Assembly (NCBI RefSeq): GCF_900458435.1
Contig: NZ_UHCT01000001.1
Location: 1,364,001-1,428,000 of the forward strand
DNA from: Staphylococcus carnosus
Lineage (GTDB): Bacteria; Bacillota; Bacilli; Staphylococcales; Staphylococcaceae
Direction: 5' to 3'
Length of the DNA: 64,000 nucleotides
Part shown: piece after piece, positions 29,936 to 38,425 of the stretch
How the letters are laid out: the number at the start of each line of letters is the position of its first letter
Numbering within the stretch: position 1 is the first letter of the stretch
Program-made: the position numbers and the translations under genes
The notes under the pieces: model-generated
The model's input: the letters and a program-made list of their open reading frames with translations, nothing else
Database searches by the model: none
Told to the model about the DNA's origin: nothing

Positions 29936-30523
29936 TCATGATTGAGGATTTTTTACATTTATTTGCGAAAGTTGATTTTGGCCCTGGTTAATTTTTTTCT
30001 TATCTTTTTCTGAATAACCGTCCCGTATAGATTTAAATGATTTAACCAAGTTGTTGTTTAAATTTTGGATGTTCTTATCATCCGCTTTATCTGAATCAGA
30101 CATTTCTCCTTGCTCACGGTCTAATTTGTATTTATCATGAGCACTTTGTATATCTGTTACTATTTTATCCAACTTGCTTACAATTTTCTCATTTCTTTTG
30201 TTTTTATTTATTTCTGATTTTATATTATGGTAATCGTTTAGAGTCTGTGTAATCTGTTGATAATATTTTGAAGAAGCTTTAGCAGACTTTGTTTTCAATT
30301 CATTTACAGCTGCTTCTTTAGTATTTTTCTTATCAGCTGTTAACGATTTTTCTTTTTCATTTAAATCACTAATTTTTCGATCTAACTCTTGGTTATCTAA
30401 TTTAAGTTGATGATTCTCTTCTCTAAGCTTGGTTGTTTTATGTTCTAATGGTCCTAAGTTTTGACTCCCGCAACCAGCTAAAAGTATAGATGCTCCAAGC
30501 ACAGTAGTTAATACTTTTTTCAT
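29936..30523 (-). CDS. Coiled-coil lipoprotein (YkyA-like, cell-wall-binding family)
   Basis: 195 residues. Signal peptide MKKVLTTVLGASILLAGC with the lipobox LAGC, so it is exported and lipid-anchored. The mature part is almost entirely charged and helical, with heptad-like segments (KTTKLREENHQLKLDNQEL and similar), and matches the YkyA family in style. ATG 30523 is chosen, 6 bases after GGAAG; the longer frame to 30547 would place residues before the signal peptide. Function unknown. Confidence 0.8.
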   Translation of the reverse strand: MKKVLTTVLGASILLAGCGSQNLGPLEHKTTKLREENHQLKLDNQELDRKISDLNEKEKSLTADKKNTKEAAVNELKTKSAKASSKYYQQITQTLNDYHNIKSEINKNKRNEKIVSKLDKIVTDIQSAHDKYKLDREQGEMSDSDKADDKNIQNLNNNLVKSFKSIRDGYSEKDKKKINQGQNQLSQINVKNPQS

Positions 30524-30754
30524 AATAATCTTCCAATCCATAAGCAATAATTATATTAATATATTATCATATCCTACGTATAGAATCTTATTAAAGCTCC
30601 TAAAAATTGAAAATCAATAGACTGAAATTAATAATTCGAAATTCTTAAACATTAATTTATAGTTCAGTACAGGTTTATGATAAACTTTAGTCATAATATA
30701 GGAAATATTCATAAATCAAAATTTATCATTAGCCAATACATAGGAGGAATTAAA

Positions 30755-31813
30755 ATGTCAAAAATTGATAAGTTAAATCATCTTTTTTCGGAAAAAGATT
30801 TAGATGCCATTGTAGTACTCTCAGATTACAACCGAAGATATTTATCAGGTTTCACTGGTACAAGTGGTGCGTTAATTATTACTCCGAAAAATAATTACTT
30901 AGTTACAGATTTCCGATATATTGATCAGGCAACAGATCAAGCTCCAGATTTTAAAATTATTAATCGCTCAAATGGATTAGTACAAGAGGTAATTGAAGTA
31001 TTAAGACAATTAAATGTCCAAAAAGTTGGATTTGAAGGACATTTAGTAAGCTATGATACTTATATTGAACTAAATCAAGAGGGTATGTCATTCATAAGTA
31101 TTTCAGACGCTATCGAAGAAATTAGATCTGTAAAAGATCAAGAAGAAATAAATACTATTAAAAAGGCTGCTGAAATAGTAGATAAAACTTATGAATACAT
31201 CTTATCTATTGCTAAAGTCGGCATGACTGAACAAGAATTAAAAGCTGAATTAGAAAGTAAAATGTTGCGTTTAGGCGCAAGTGGGCCATCCTTTGACACT
31301 ATTGTGGCTTCAGGTTACCGTGGTGCATTACCACATGGAGTAGCAAGCGATAAAAAGATAGAAGAAGGAGATATGATTACATTAGATTTTGGTGCTTATT
31401 ATAATGGCTATGTTTCAGATATCACTCGTACATTTGCTATTGGACAACCAGATCCAAAATTATTAGAAATATACAATATTGTATTAGAGGCTCAGCAAAC
31501 TGCAGTAAACAAAATTAAAGCAGGCATGACTGGAGAAGAAGCTGATGCGATTGCACGTGATATTATTAGCAATTACGGTTATGGTGAATATTTCGGCCAT
31601 TCAACTGGACACGGTATCGGACTTGAAATACACGAAAAGCCTATGCTTGCTAAGACTGCTAAAACAAAATTAGTTCCAAATAATTGTGTAACTGTAGAAC
31701 CGGGTATTTATATAGAAGGATTAGGCGGTATAAGAATCGAAGACGATATATTAATTACCAAAAATGGTAATGAAGTCTTTACTAAATGCACAAAAGACCT
31801 TATTATTTTATAA
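30755..31813 (+). CDS. Xaa-Pro peptidase (M24 family)
   Basis: 352 residues, cytosolic metallopeptidase cleaving X-Pro bonds. The N-terminal creatinase-like domain is followed by the pita-bread catalytic domain with all five metal ligands: two aspartates in LDFGAYYNGYVSDITRTF, the histidine in GHSTGHGIGLEIHE, and glutamates in VEPGIYI and IRIEDD. Start ATG 30755 follows AGGAGG. It is the usual partner upstream of efp (YqhT). Possibly cotranscribed with efp, 27 bases away; EF-P acts on polyproline synthesis. Confidence 0.92.
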   Translation: MSKIDKLNHLFSEKDLDAIVVLSDYNRRYLSGFTGTSGALIITPKNNYLVTDFRYIDQATDQAPDFKIINRSNGLVQEVIEVLRQLNVQKVGFEGHLVSYDTYIELNQEGMSFISISDAIEEIRSVKDQEEINTIKKAAEIVDKTYEYILSIAKVGMTEQELKAELESKMLRLGASGPSFDTIVASGYRGALPHGVASDKKIEEGDMITLDFGAYYNGYVSDITRTFAIGQPDPKLLEIYNIVLEAQQTAVNKIKAGMTGEEADAIARDIISNYGYGEYFGHSTGHGIGLEIHEKPMLAKTAKTKLVPNNCVTVEPGIYIEGLGGIRIEDDILITKNGNEVFTKCTKDLIIL

Positions 31814-31840
31814 TGAAAGCGTATATGAGGAGGAAACTGA

Positions 31841-32398
31841 ATGATTTCGGTTAATGATTTTAAAACAGGTTTAACAATTTCAGTAGACAATGGTATTTGG
31901 AAAGTTATAGATTTCCAACACGTAAAACCAGGTAAAGGATCAGCATTTGTACGTTCAAAATTACGTAACTTACGTACAGGCGCAATCCAAGAAAAAACTT
32001 TCCGCGCTGGAGAAAAAGTAGAACCAGCAATGATTGAAAATCGTCGTATGCAATATTTATATGACGATGGTGACATGCACGTATTTATGGATAACCAAAC
32101 ATTTGAACAAACTGAACTTCCAGGTGATTACCTTGAAAATGAATTAAAATTCTTAAAAGCTAATATGGAAGTCCAAATCCAAACTTATGAAGGCGAAACA
32201 ATCGGTGTAGAATTACCTAAAACTGTTGAATTAACAGTAACTGAAACAGAACCTGGTATTAAAGGTGATACTGCTACTGGTGCAACTAAATCTGCAACGG
32301 TAGAAACTGGATATACTTTAAATGTACCTCTTTTTGTTAACGAAGGAGATGTTCTTGTCATCAATACTGGCGATGGCAGCTATGTTTCAAGAGCTTAA
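31841..32398 (+). CDS. efp: Elongation factor P
   Basis: 185 residues, three beta-barrel domains mimicking tRNA; relieves ribosome stalling at proline runs. The tip loop [12 protein letters not shown] carries K32, the residue modified in Bacillus. A strong GAGGAGG precedes the ATG. I see no clear terminator after it. Confidence 0.97.
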   Translation: MISVNDFKTGLTISVDNGIWKVIDFQHVKPGKGSAFVRSKLRNLRTGAIQEKTFRAGEKVEPAMIENRRMQYLYDDGDMHVFMDNQTFEQTELPGDYLENELKFLKANMEVQIQTYEGETIGVELPKTVELTVTETEPGIKGDTATGATKSATVETGYTLNVPLFVNEGDVLVINTGDGSYVSRA

Positions 32399-32466
32399 TA
32401 ATCTATTAAATTAATTAACCTTTCTTTGATTAAATATCAGTTTTCAAGCAAGTTGCGAAAAGATTA

Positions 32467-32475
32467 TGTTATAAT
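32467..32475 (+). promoter_or_regulatory. Extended -10 promoter before accB
   Basis: TG-T-TATAAT (TG at 32467-32468, TATAAT at 32470-32475). No good -35 lies at 17 bases. It would give a leader of about 165 bases before accB. Confidence 0.55.
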
Positions 32476-32552
32476 TTTATTCGCACTTATTATTGATATT
32501 TAAGAGAAGAGGGGTTTTTCTTATAATAAAAATCAGTAATAAATATAAAGAG

Positions 32553-32622
32553 GACTCTGTACATTGTTACATTGATATGCTTGAATTGGGGTTTTCACTC
32601 AAGTAAAATGTACAGGAAGAGT
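32553..32622 (+). other. Structured leader before accB
   Basis: TGTACATT (32558-32565) pairs perfectly with AATGTACA (32607-32614), flanked by CTC and GAG that could extend the stem across a bulge. Between them CTTGA/TCAAG forms an inner hairpin. There is no T-run, so it is not a plain terminator. Function unknown. Confidence 0.45.
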
Positions 32623-32647
32623 AAAAACAATCTGAAGGAGCAGTATT

Positions 32648-33118
32648 ATGAACTTTAAAGAAATTAAAGAGTTAATCGAAATTCTAGATAACTCAAACCT
32701 GACTGAAATTAATATTGAAGATAATAAAGGAAGTATTATTAATTTAAAGAAAGAAAAAGAAAGAGAAATTATTACACCTCAGATTTCATCACAACCAGTT
32801 CCAACACAAGCTGCACCACCAGCTTCTAACCAACAAGATTTTGTAGAAAATAATAACACATCTTCAGCTTCAAAAGAAGATGCTGGTAAAACTATTAACG
32901 CTCCAATGGTTGGAACGTTTTATAAATCACCATCACCTGAAGAAGGTGCATATGTTCAAGTAGGAGATACTGTATCAAATGATACTACGGTTTGTATTTT
33001 AGAAGCGATGAAACTGTTTAATGAAATACAAGCTGAAATATCTGGGGAAATCACTGAAATTTTAGTTGAAGACGGACAAATGGTAGAGTATGGCCAACCG
33101 TTATTTAAGGTGAAGTAA
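32648..33118 (+). CDS. accB: Acetyl-CoA carboxylase, biotin carboxyl carrier protein
   Basis: 156 residues. A helical N-terminus and a Pro/Ala/Gln-rich linker (about 45-80) lead to the C-terminal biotinyl domain with the biotin lysine K122 in EAMKLF. It carries the carboxyl group from AccC to the carboxyltransferase, making malonyl-CoA for fatty acids. It lies 2 bases before accC, forming the accBC unit. Confidence 0.95.
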   Translation: MNFKEIKELIEILDNSNLTEINIEDNKGSIINLKKEKEREIITPQISSQPVPTQAAPPASNQQDFVENNNTSSASKEDAGKTINAPMVGTFYKSPSPEEGAYVQVGDTVSNDTTVCILEAMKLFNEIQAEISGEITEILVEDGQMVEYGQPLFKVK

Positions 33119-33120
33119 TT

Positions 33121-34473
33121 ATGAAAAAAGTATTAATCGCAAATCGCGGTGAAATTGCTGTAAGAATAATAAGAGCCTGCAAAGACTTAGGTCTACATAC
33201 AGTTGCAATTTATTCTGAAGGGGATAAAGACGCCCTACATACTCAAATGGCGGATGAAGCATACTGTGTTGGTCCTACTCAATCAAAAGATTCTTATTTA
33301 AATATTGCAAACATCTTATCAATTGCTACATCAACTGGTTGTGACGCTGTTCACCCAGGTTATGGTTTTCTCTCAGAAAATGGAGATTTCGCAGAATTAT
33401 GCGAAGCTTGTCAATTAAAATTTATCGGACCTAATTATGAGTCAATTCAAAAAATGGGAATTAAAGATGTGGCTAAAGAAGAAATGATTAGAGCTAATGT
33501 TCCTGTTGTTCCTGGTAGTGAGGGTTTAGTTGAATCAATTGAAGATGCTAAAAAAACTGCAGAGGAAATTGGTTACCCTGTAATAATTAAAGCAACTGCA
33601 GGTGGTGGTGGAAAAGGTATTCGTGTAGCAAGAGACGAAAAAGAACTTGAAAACGGATATAAAATGACACAACAAGAAGCTGAAACTGCTTTTGGCAACG
33701 GTGGCCTTTATTTAGAAAAGTTTATTGAAAACTTTAGACATATTGAATTCCAAATTATGGGAGATCAATTCGGGAATGTTATTCAATTAGGTGAACGTGA
33801 TTGCACAATTCAGCGACGAATGCAGAAACTTGTTGAGGAAGCACCTTCTCCTATTTTAACAGCTGAAAAAAGAGCAGAAATGGGTGCTGCATCAATAAGA
33901 GCTGCTAAAGCAGTGAATTATGAAAATGCGGGTACTATTGAATATATATATGATTTAGATACTGATGATTTTTATTTTATGGAAATGAATACACGCATAC
34001 AAGTTGAACACCCAGTAACTGAAATGGTTACAGGTGTCGATTTAGTGAAATTACAGTTATTAGTAGCAATGGGCGAACCGCTACCATTTACACAAGATGA
34101 TATTACAATAAATGGACATGCAATGGAGTTCCGTATAAATGCAGAAAATCCATATAAAAACTTTATGCCTTCTCCTGGAAAAATTACGCAATATTTGGCA
34201 CCCGGAGGTTACGGCGTAAGGGTTGAATCTGCTTGTTATACTAACTACACAATCCCTCCATATTACGATTCTATGGTTGCAAAACTAATCATTCATGAAC
34301 CTACTAGAGAAGAAGCAATTATGGCAGGTATGCGTGCATTAAGCGAATACTTAGTACTTGGTATTGATACCACTATTCCTTTCCATATACGTCTTTTACA
34401 GAATGATGTCTTTAGAGGCGGAGAATATAGTACTAAATTCCTTGAGCAAAATAATATTATGAATGAAGAATAG
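33121..34473 (+). CDS. accC: Acetyl-CoA carboxylase, biotin carboxylase subunit
   Basis: 450 residues, ATP-grasp enzyme carboxylating biotin on AccB. Motifs: IANRGEIAVRIIRA at the N-terminus, the glycine-rich ATP loop KATAGGGGKGIRVA (about 158-171), GERDCTIQRRMQK, EMNTRIQVEHPVTE and RINAENP. Full length and next to accB. It is followed 21 bases later by an Asp23-family gene, the conserved accBC-yqhY arrangement. Confidence 0.97.
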   Translation: MKKVLIANRGEIAVRIIRACKDLGLHTVAIYSEGDKDALHTQMADEAYCVGPTQSKDSYLNIANILSIATSTGCDAVHPGYGFLSENGDFAELCEACQLKFIGPNYESIQKMGIKDVAKEEMIRANVPVVPGSEGLVESIEDAKKTAEEIGYPVIIKATAGGGGKGIRVARDEKELENGYKMTQQEAETAFGNGGLYLEKFIENFRHIEFQIMGDQFGNVIQLGERDCTIQRRMQKLVEEAPSPILTAEKRAEMGAASIRAAKAVNYENAGTIEYIYDLDTDDFYFMEMNTRIQVEHPVTEMVTGVDLVKLQLLVAMGEPLPFTQDDITINGHAMEFRINAENPYKNFMPSPGKITQYLAPGGYGVRVESACYTNYTIPPYYDSMVAKLIIHEPTREEAIMAGMRALSEYLVLGIDTTIPFHIRLLQNDVFRGGEYSTKFLEQNNIMNEE

Positions 34474-34494
34474 TTTATATGAGGAGGTAATAGC

Positions 34495-34866
34495 ATGGTA
34501 AAAGTCTTAGATAATACTCATAAAGATTTAGGTAAAGTTGAAATTTCACCAGAAGTACTTATTTCTATTGCTAGCATTGCGACTTCAGAAATAGATGGAT
34601 TACATGGACATTTTGCAGAATTAAAAAATGCTTCGCCTGAAAAGTTAAACCGCAAAAATTTAACAAGAGGTATTAAATTAGAAACAAAAGATGATGGTAT
34701 CTATATAGATGTTTTCTGTGAATTCAAATATGGCATTAATATTTCTAAAACAGCTACGAAAATTCAAGAAACAATTTTCAATTCTTTAAGTACTATGACT
34801 ACAATTGTACCTAAACAAATCAATATTCATATTACACATATTGAAGTTGAAAATACTAAGAAATAA
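34495..34866 (+). CDS. Asp23/Gls24 family envelope-stress protein (YqhY type)
   Basis: 123 residues. DUF322 fold recognised from ISPEVLISIASIATSEIDGL near the N-terminus and VDVFCEFKYGINI-type central strands. Members of this family near accBC appear to influence acetyl-CoA carboxylase in Bacillus. GAGGAGG precedes the ATG; 20 bases separate it from nusB. Confidence 0.88.
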   Translation: MVKVLDNTHKDLGKVEISPEVLISIASIATSEIDGLHGHFAELKNASPEKLNRKNLTRGIKLETKDDGIYIDVFCEFKYGINISKTATKIQETIFNSLSTMTTIVPKQINIHITHIEVENTKK

Positions 34867-34886
34867 GAAAAAAGGAGTTACTCTAA

Positions 34887-35273
34887 ATGAGTCGTAAAGA
34901 ATCAAGAAGCCAAGCATTTCAAGCACTATTTCAACTTGAAATGGAAAATACAGATTTATCTATTGATGAAGCAATCAATTTTATTAAAGATGATTATCCT
35001 GATTTAGAATTTGATTTTATTTATTGGTTAGTTTCAGGTGTAAAAGACCATGAGCCAGTGCTAGATGAAAAAATCCAAAACAACTTAAAAGACTGGAAAA
35101 TTTCTCGCTTACTTAAAACTGATCGAATTATCTTACGTATGGCTGCATTTGAATTAGCTAATAGTGATACTCCTCCAAAAGTTATTATTAACGAAGCTGT
35201 CGAACTGGCAAAACAATATAGTGATGATGATCATTATCGTTTTATTAACGGCGTATTAAGCAATTTAAATTAA
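34887..35273 (+). CDS. nusB: Transcription antitermination factor NusB
   Basis: 128 residues, all-helical RNA-binding protein acting with NusE in rRNA antitermination. Typical motifs: [12 protein letters not shown] at the start, [15 protein letters not shown], and [19 protein letters not shown] with FINGVLSNL at the end. AAAGGAG precedes the ATG. Located between the Asp23-family gene and xseA, as in relatives. Confidence 0.95.
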   Translation: MSRKESRSQAFQALFQLEMENTDLSIDEAINFIKDDYPDLEFDFIYWLVSGVKDHEPVLDEKIQNNLKDWKISRLLKTDRIILRMAAFELANSDTPPKVIINEAVELAKQYSDDDHYRFINGVLSNLN

Positions 35274-35291
35274 TAAGATTGAGTGATAAAA

Positions 35292-36632
35292 ATGTCCGAT
35301 TATTTAAGTGTTACCGCATTAACCAAATATATTAAATATAAATTTGATCAAGACCCTCATTTGCAGTCTGTTTTATTAAAGGGCGAGCTTTCAAATTTTA
35401 AAAAGCATAGCAGTGGTCATCTTTATTTTAATTTAAAAGATAATAATAGCGTAGTAAACGCAATGATGTTCAAGGCGCAAGCCAATAAGTTAGACTTCAA
35501 CCCAAAAGAAGGAGACGAAGTACTTATTGAAGCACGAGTTTCTGTTTATGAGCGTCAAGGAAATTATCAAATTTATGTCAATAAGATGCACTTAGATGGT
35601 ATAGGGAATTTATATCAAAAATTAGAAGCGTTAAAAAAAGAATTAAAAAAACAAGGTCTTTTTGATACTAAACACAAAAAGGAAATACCAAGATTCCCTA
35701 AGAAAATTGCAGTACTCACAGCAAGTACTGGCGCAGCAATTAGAGATATCTATTCTACAATTAATAGCAGATACCCTTTAGTAGAACAAATTCAAATAAG
35801 TACATTAGTTCAAGGTAAGCAAGCAAAAGATGACATAGTTAATAAAATAAAGTATGCAGATACCTTAGATGCTGATGTAATGATTGTTGGACGTGGCGGC
35901 GGTTCAATTGAAGATTTATGGAATTTTAATGAAGAAGAAGTAGTTAGAGCGATTTTCGAAGCAAAAACGCCTGTAATTTCTGCTGTAGGACATGAAACAG
36001 ATTTTACATTAAGCGATTTTGTCGCAGATGTTAGAGCTGCTACACCAACGCAAGCAGCAGTTATTGCAACACCTGACCAAGTGGAATTAAGTCAATATAT
36101 TAAGCAGACAGAACTAAATTTATCCAGACATATAATTCAAATAATTAATAATAAGAAAAAACATTTAGAACATGTTGCTTCTTATTATAAATTCAAGCAA
36201 CCTTCATTATTATATGATCAGCAAATTCAAAAGAAAGATGATTTTGAACGTCAATTAAATCTTTCTATAACTACGAAACTCAATAACGCATTACAAAAAG
36301 TGGAATTGCTTACCAACCGTATTAATTTAAAAGATTTAAAACAACAGACCTTGCAAGGCATACAATCAAGATTGCAACTCCACGATTCTCTAAATAAATC
36401 AATTATTAATATAATAGACAATTCAAAAAAGAGACTTAGTCAAAGAATTGAAAATTTAAATAGTTTAAGTCCATCTAACACTATGTTACGAGGATATACT
36501 ATAGTTAATAAAAATGAGCAAGTTATTACAAGTACACAGTCATTAGAAAAAAATGACGAAATTAATTTACAGATGAAAGACGGAACTGTAGATGCAATAG
36601 TCAAGAAAGTAAGGTGTAATCATAATGAGTAA
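35292..36632 (+). CDS. xseA: Exodeoxyribonuclease VII, large subunit
   Basis: 446 residues. An N-terminal OB fold binds DNA ([18 protein letters not shown] region), the catalytic domain holds [14 protein letters not shown] and [11 protein letters not shown], and a long coiled coil (about 270-400) interacts with XseB. It degrades single-stranded DNA. ATG 35292 (MSDYLSV) is chosen over GTG 35283, which lies in the ribosome site GAGTG. It overlaps xseB by 8 bases. Confidence 0.95.
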   Translation: MSDYLSVTALTKYIKYKFDQDPHLQSVLLKGELSNFKKHSSGHLYFNLKDNNSVVNAMMFKAQANKLDFNPKEGDEVLIEARVSVYERQGNYQIYVNKMHLDGIGNLYQKLEALKKELKKQGLFDTKHKKEIPRFPKKIAVLTASTGAAIRDIYSTINSRYPLVEQIQISTLVQGKQAKDDIVNKIKYADTLDADVMIVGRGGGSIEDLWNFNEEEVVRAIFEAKTPVISAVGHETDFTLSDFVADVRAATPTQAAVIATPDQVELSQYIKQTELNLSRHIIQIINNKKKHLEHVASYYKFKQPSLLYDQQIQKKDDFERQLNLSITTKLNNALQKVELLTNRINLKDLKQQTLQGIQSRLQLHDSLNKSIINIIDNSKKRLSQRIENLNSLSPSNTMLRGYTIVNKNEQVITSTQSLEKNDEINLQMKDGTVDAIVKKVRCNHNE

Positions 36633-36846
36633 TAAGCAGACTTTCGAAGAAATGATGGAAGAATTAGAATCTATCGTAAAAAAATTAGATAATGAAGCTG
36701 TGTCTTTAGAAGATGCGCTTGATTTATATCAAAAAGGCATGAAATTGTCAGCTTCATGTGATGAAACATTAAAAAATGCCGAAAAAAAAGTGAACCAATT
36801 AATGAAAGATAATGATGGAGAAGAAGCTGAGAATACAGATGAATAA
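36625..36846 (+). CDS. xseB: Exodeoxyribonuclease VII, small subunit
   Basis: 73 residues, a helical hairpin with [19 protein letters not shown] and the [15 protein letters not shown] motif; several copies coat the coiled coil of XseA. Acidic tail. It overlaps xseA at the start and ispA by 8 bases at the end (ATGAATAA), so the three genes are translated together. Confidence 0.95.
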   Translation: MSNKQTFEEMMEELESIVKKLDNEAVSLEDALDLYQKGMKLSASCDETLKNAEKKVNQLMKDNDGEEAENTDE

Positions 36847-37717
36847 TTTAATTATAAAACAGATAAACGAACTGCTGTTACAGTCGATTCCATTGTCTCC
36901 ACTTGATACAAATTTAGAAGAAAGTATGCGTTATTCTCTTGAAGCAGGAGGAAAACGTATACGACCATTATTATTAATTGAAACACTAAAAATGTTGTCT
37001 AACAATTCCGATTACAGCAAAGGTTTGCAAACAGCACTCGCATTAGAAATGGTTCACACTTATTCTTTAATACATGATGATCTTCCTGCTATGGATAATG
37101 ACGATTACCGAAGAGGTAAACTGACAAATCATAAAGTATATGGTGAATGGAAGGCCTTACTAGCTGGCGATGCTCTGCTAACAAAAGCCTTTCACTTAAT
37201 TAGTACTGATTCTTTATTAGATGCTGAGGCACGTATTAAATTAGTTGAGGGGTTGTCTGATGCAAGTGGACATTTAGGTATGATTGGTGGTCAGACCTTA
37301 GATATGGAAAGTGAAAATAAACAAATTCCACTTGAAACTCTCCAGCAAATCCATAAAGAAAAAACTGGTGCTTTATTAACTTATGCAATTATGGCTGCTG
37401 TTACTATTGTAAAACCACCAAATGAGATTTCGGATATCCTTAATAACTATAGTGAACACTTAGGTTTGATATTCCAAATTAAAGATGATTTGCTTGATGT
37501 GTATGGCGATGAAAAAAACTTAGGAAAACCAGTAGGTAGTGATGAAAAAAATCACAAAAATACTTACGTCACTTTGTTAGGCCAAGTTGAAACTGAAAAT
37601 AAGCTTGAATATCATGTTAATCAAGCTGAGACTTCTTTAGCACAACTAAAAAAATCTGGTTATGATACAACACAACTAGAAGATTTAACTAAATTATTCT
37701 ATAAACGAGACCATTAA
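36839..37717 (+). CDS. ispA: Farnesyl diphosphate synthase (polyprenyl synthetase)
   Basis: 292 residues; condenses isopentenyl diphosphate to C15 for undecaprenyl lipid carriers and quinones. First aspartate-rich motif DDLPAMDND, second [15 protein letters not shown] is the IPP-binding loop. ATG 36839 is chosen since the frame extension to 36812 lies inside xseB. A long hairpin follows at 37722. Confidence 0.93.
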   Translation: MNNLIIKQINELLLQSIPLSPLDTNLEESMRYSLEAGGKRIRPLLLIETLKMLSNNSDYSKGLQTALALEMVHTYSLIHDDLPAMDNDDYRRGKLTNHKVYGEWKALLAGDALLTKAFHLISTDSLLDAEARIKLVEGLSDASGHLGMIGGQTLDMESENKQIPLETLQQIHKEKTGALLTYAIMAAVTIVKPPNEISDILNNYSEHLGLIFQIKDDLLDVYGDEKNLGKPVGSDEKNHKNTYVTLLGQVETENKLEYHVNQAETSLAQLKKSGYDTTQLEDLTKLFYKRDH

Positions 37718-37721
37718 TAAT

Positions 37722-37824
37722 AAATAAGCTGAGACTATTAAGAGCATATTTTTCAAAAATTTAATTATCATTTGGATAAGGATTTTTTGAAAAACTATCG
37801 TGAAAATGGTTTCAGCTTATTTTT
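37722..37824 (+). terminator. Long hairpin after ispA, terminator-like
   Basis: AAATAAGCTGAGAC (37722-37735) pairs with GTTTCAGCTTATTT (37809-37822; one G-U pair) as a 14-bp outer stem. Inside, TTTTTCAAAAA (37749-37759) pairs with TTTTTGAAAAA (37784-37794). It ends in TTTT and probably stops xseAB-ispA transcription. The rest of the 241-base gap to argR holds only promoter-like AT-rich sequence. Confidence 0.7.
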
Positions 37825-37920
37825 AGTTATTATAGTCGTTAATAAAGATACAACCATATACAAAAAACAGTTTCCGATAATAGGACTTAAAGTAGCTATT
37901 CTTATAAATATTATGATAAT

Positions 37921-37941
37921 ATGAATGTATAAATATTCGTA
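37921..37941 (+). promoter_or_regulatory. Putative ARG box (ArgR operator)
   Basis: ATGAATGTATAAATATTCGTA is an imperfect palindrome (GAAT...ATTC) resembling ArgR/AhrC operators of the TGAATNNWWANATTCA type. It lies directly upstream of the ribosome site of the argR gene, which suggests autoregulation. Confidence 0.5.
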
Positions 37942-37958
37942 ATTTGAGGTGTTAATTA

Positions 37959-38411
37959 GTGGCTAAAAAATCGGTTAGACATATAAAAATCAGAGAAATA
38001 ATTTCCACTGAACAAGTTGAAACACAGGATGAATTAGTTAGACGTTTAAATCAATTCGATTTAAATGTAACACAAGCAACAGTATCCAGAGACATTAAGG
38101 AATTACAACTTATCAAAGTACCTGCGCCTACAGGTCAATATATTTATAGTTTACCAAATGATCGTAAATATCATCCACTTGAAAAACTAGGGAGATATTT
38201 AATGGATTCTTTCGTCAATATTGAAGGAACAGGGAACTTACTTGTATTAAAAACATTACCAGGTAATGCTCAATCCATTGGTGCGATTCTTGACCAAATA
38301 GATTGGGAAGAAGTTTTAGGCACAATTTGCGGTGATGATACATGTCTATTAATTTGTCATGACGAAGAATCTGCAAATGCAATAAAAACTCGGATTTTTA
38401 ATTTGTTATAA
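37959..38411 (+). CDS. argR: Arginine repressor ArgR/AhrC
   Basis: 150 residues. A winged-helix N-terminal domain ([11 protein letters not shown] and [17 protein letters not shown]) and a C-terminal arginine-binding hexamerisation domain ([19 protein letters not shown] and [13 protein letters not shown]) are complete. GTG start behind TTGAGGTG. Located before recN, as in most Firmicutes. It controls arginine synthesis and catabolism. Confidence 0.94.
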   Translation: MAKKSVRHIKIREIISTEQVETQDELVRRLNQFDLNVTQATVSRDIKELQLIKVPAPTGQYIYSLPNDRKYHPLEKLGRYLMDSFVNIEGTGNLLVLKTLPGNAQSIGAILDQIDWEEVLGTICGDDTCLLICHDEESANAIKTRIFNLL

Positions 38412-38425
38412 GGAAGCGATATACC

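Noticed and set aside
32503..32524. AAGAGAAGAGGGG...TTTTTCTT before accB as a terminator of efp
   Set aside because: The stem is short and imperfect and lies after the extended -10 element; too weak to call.
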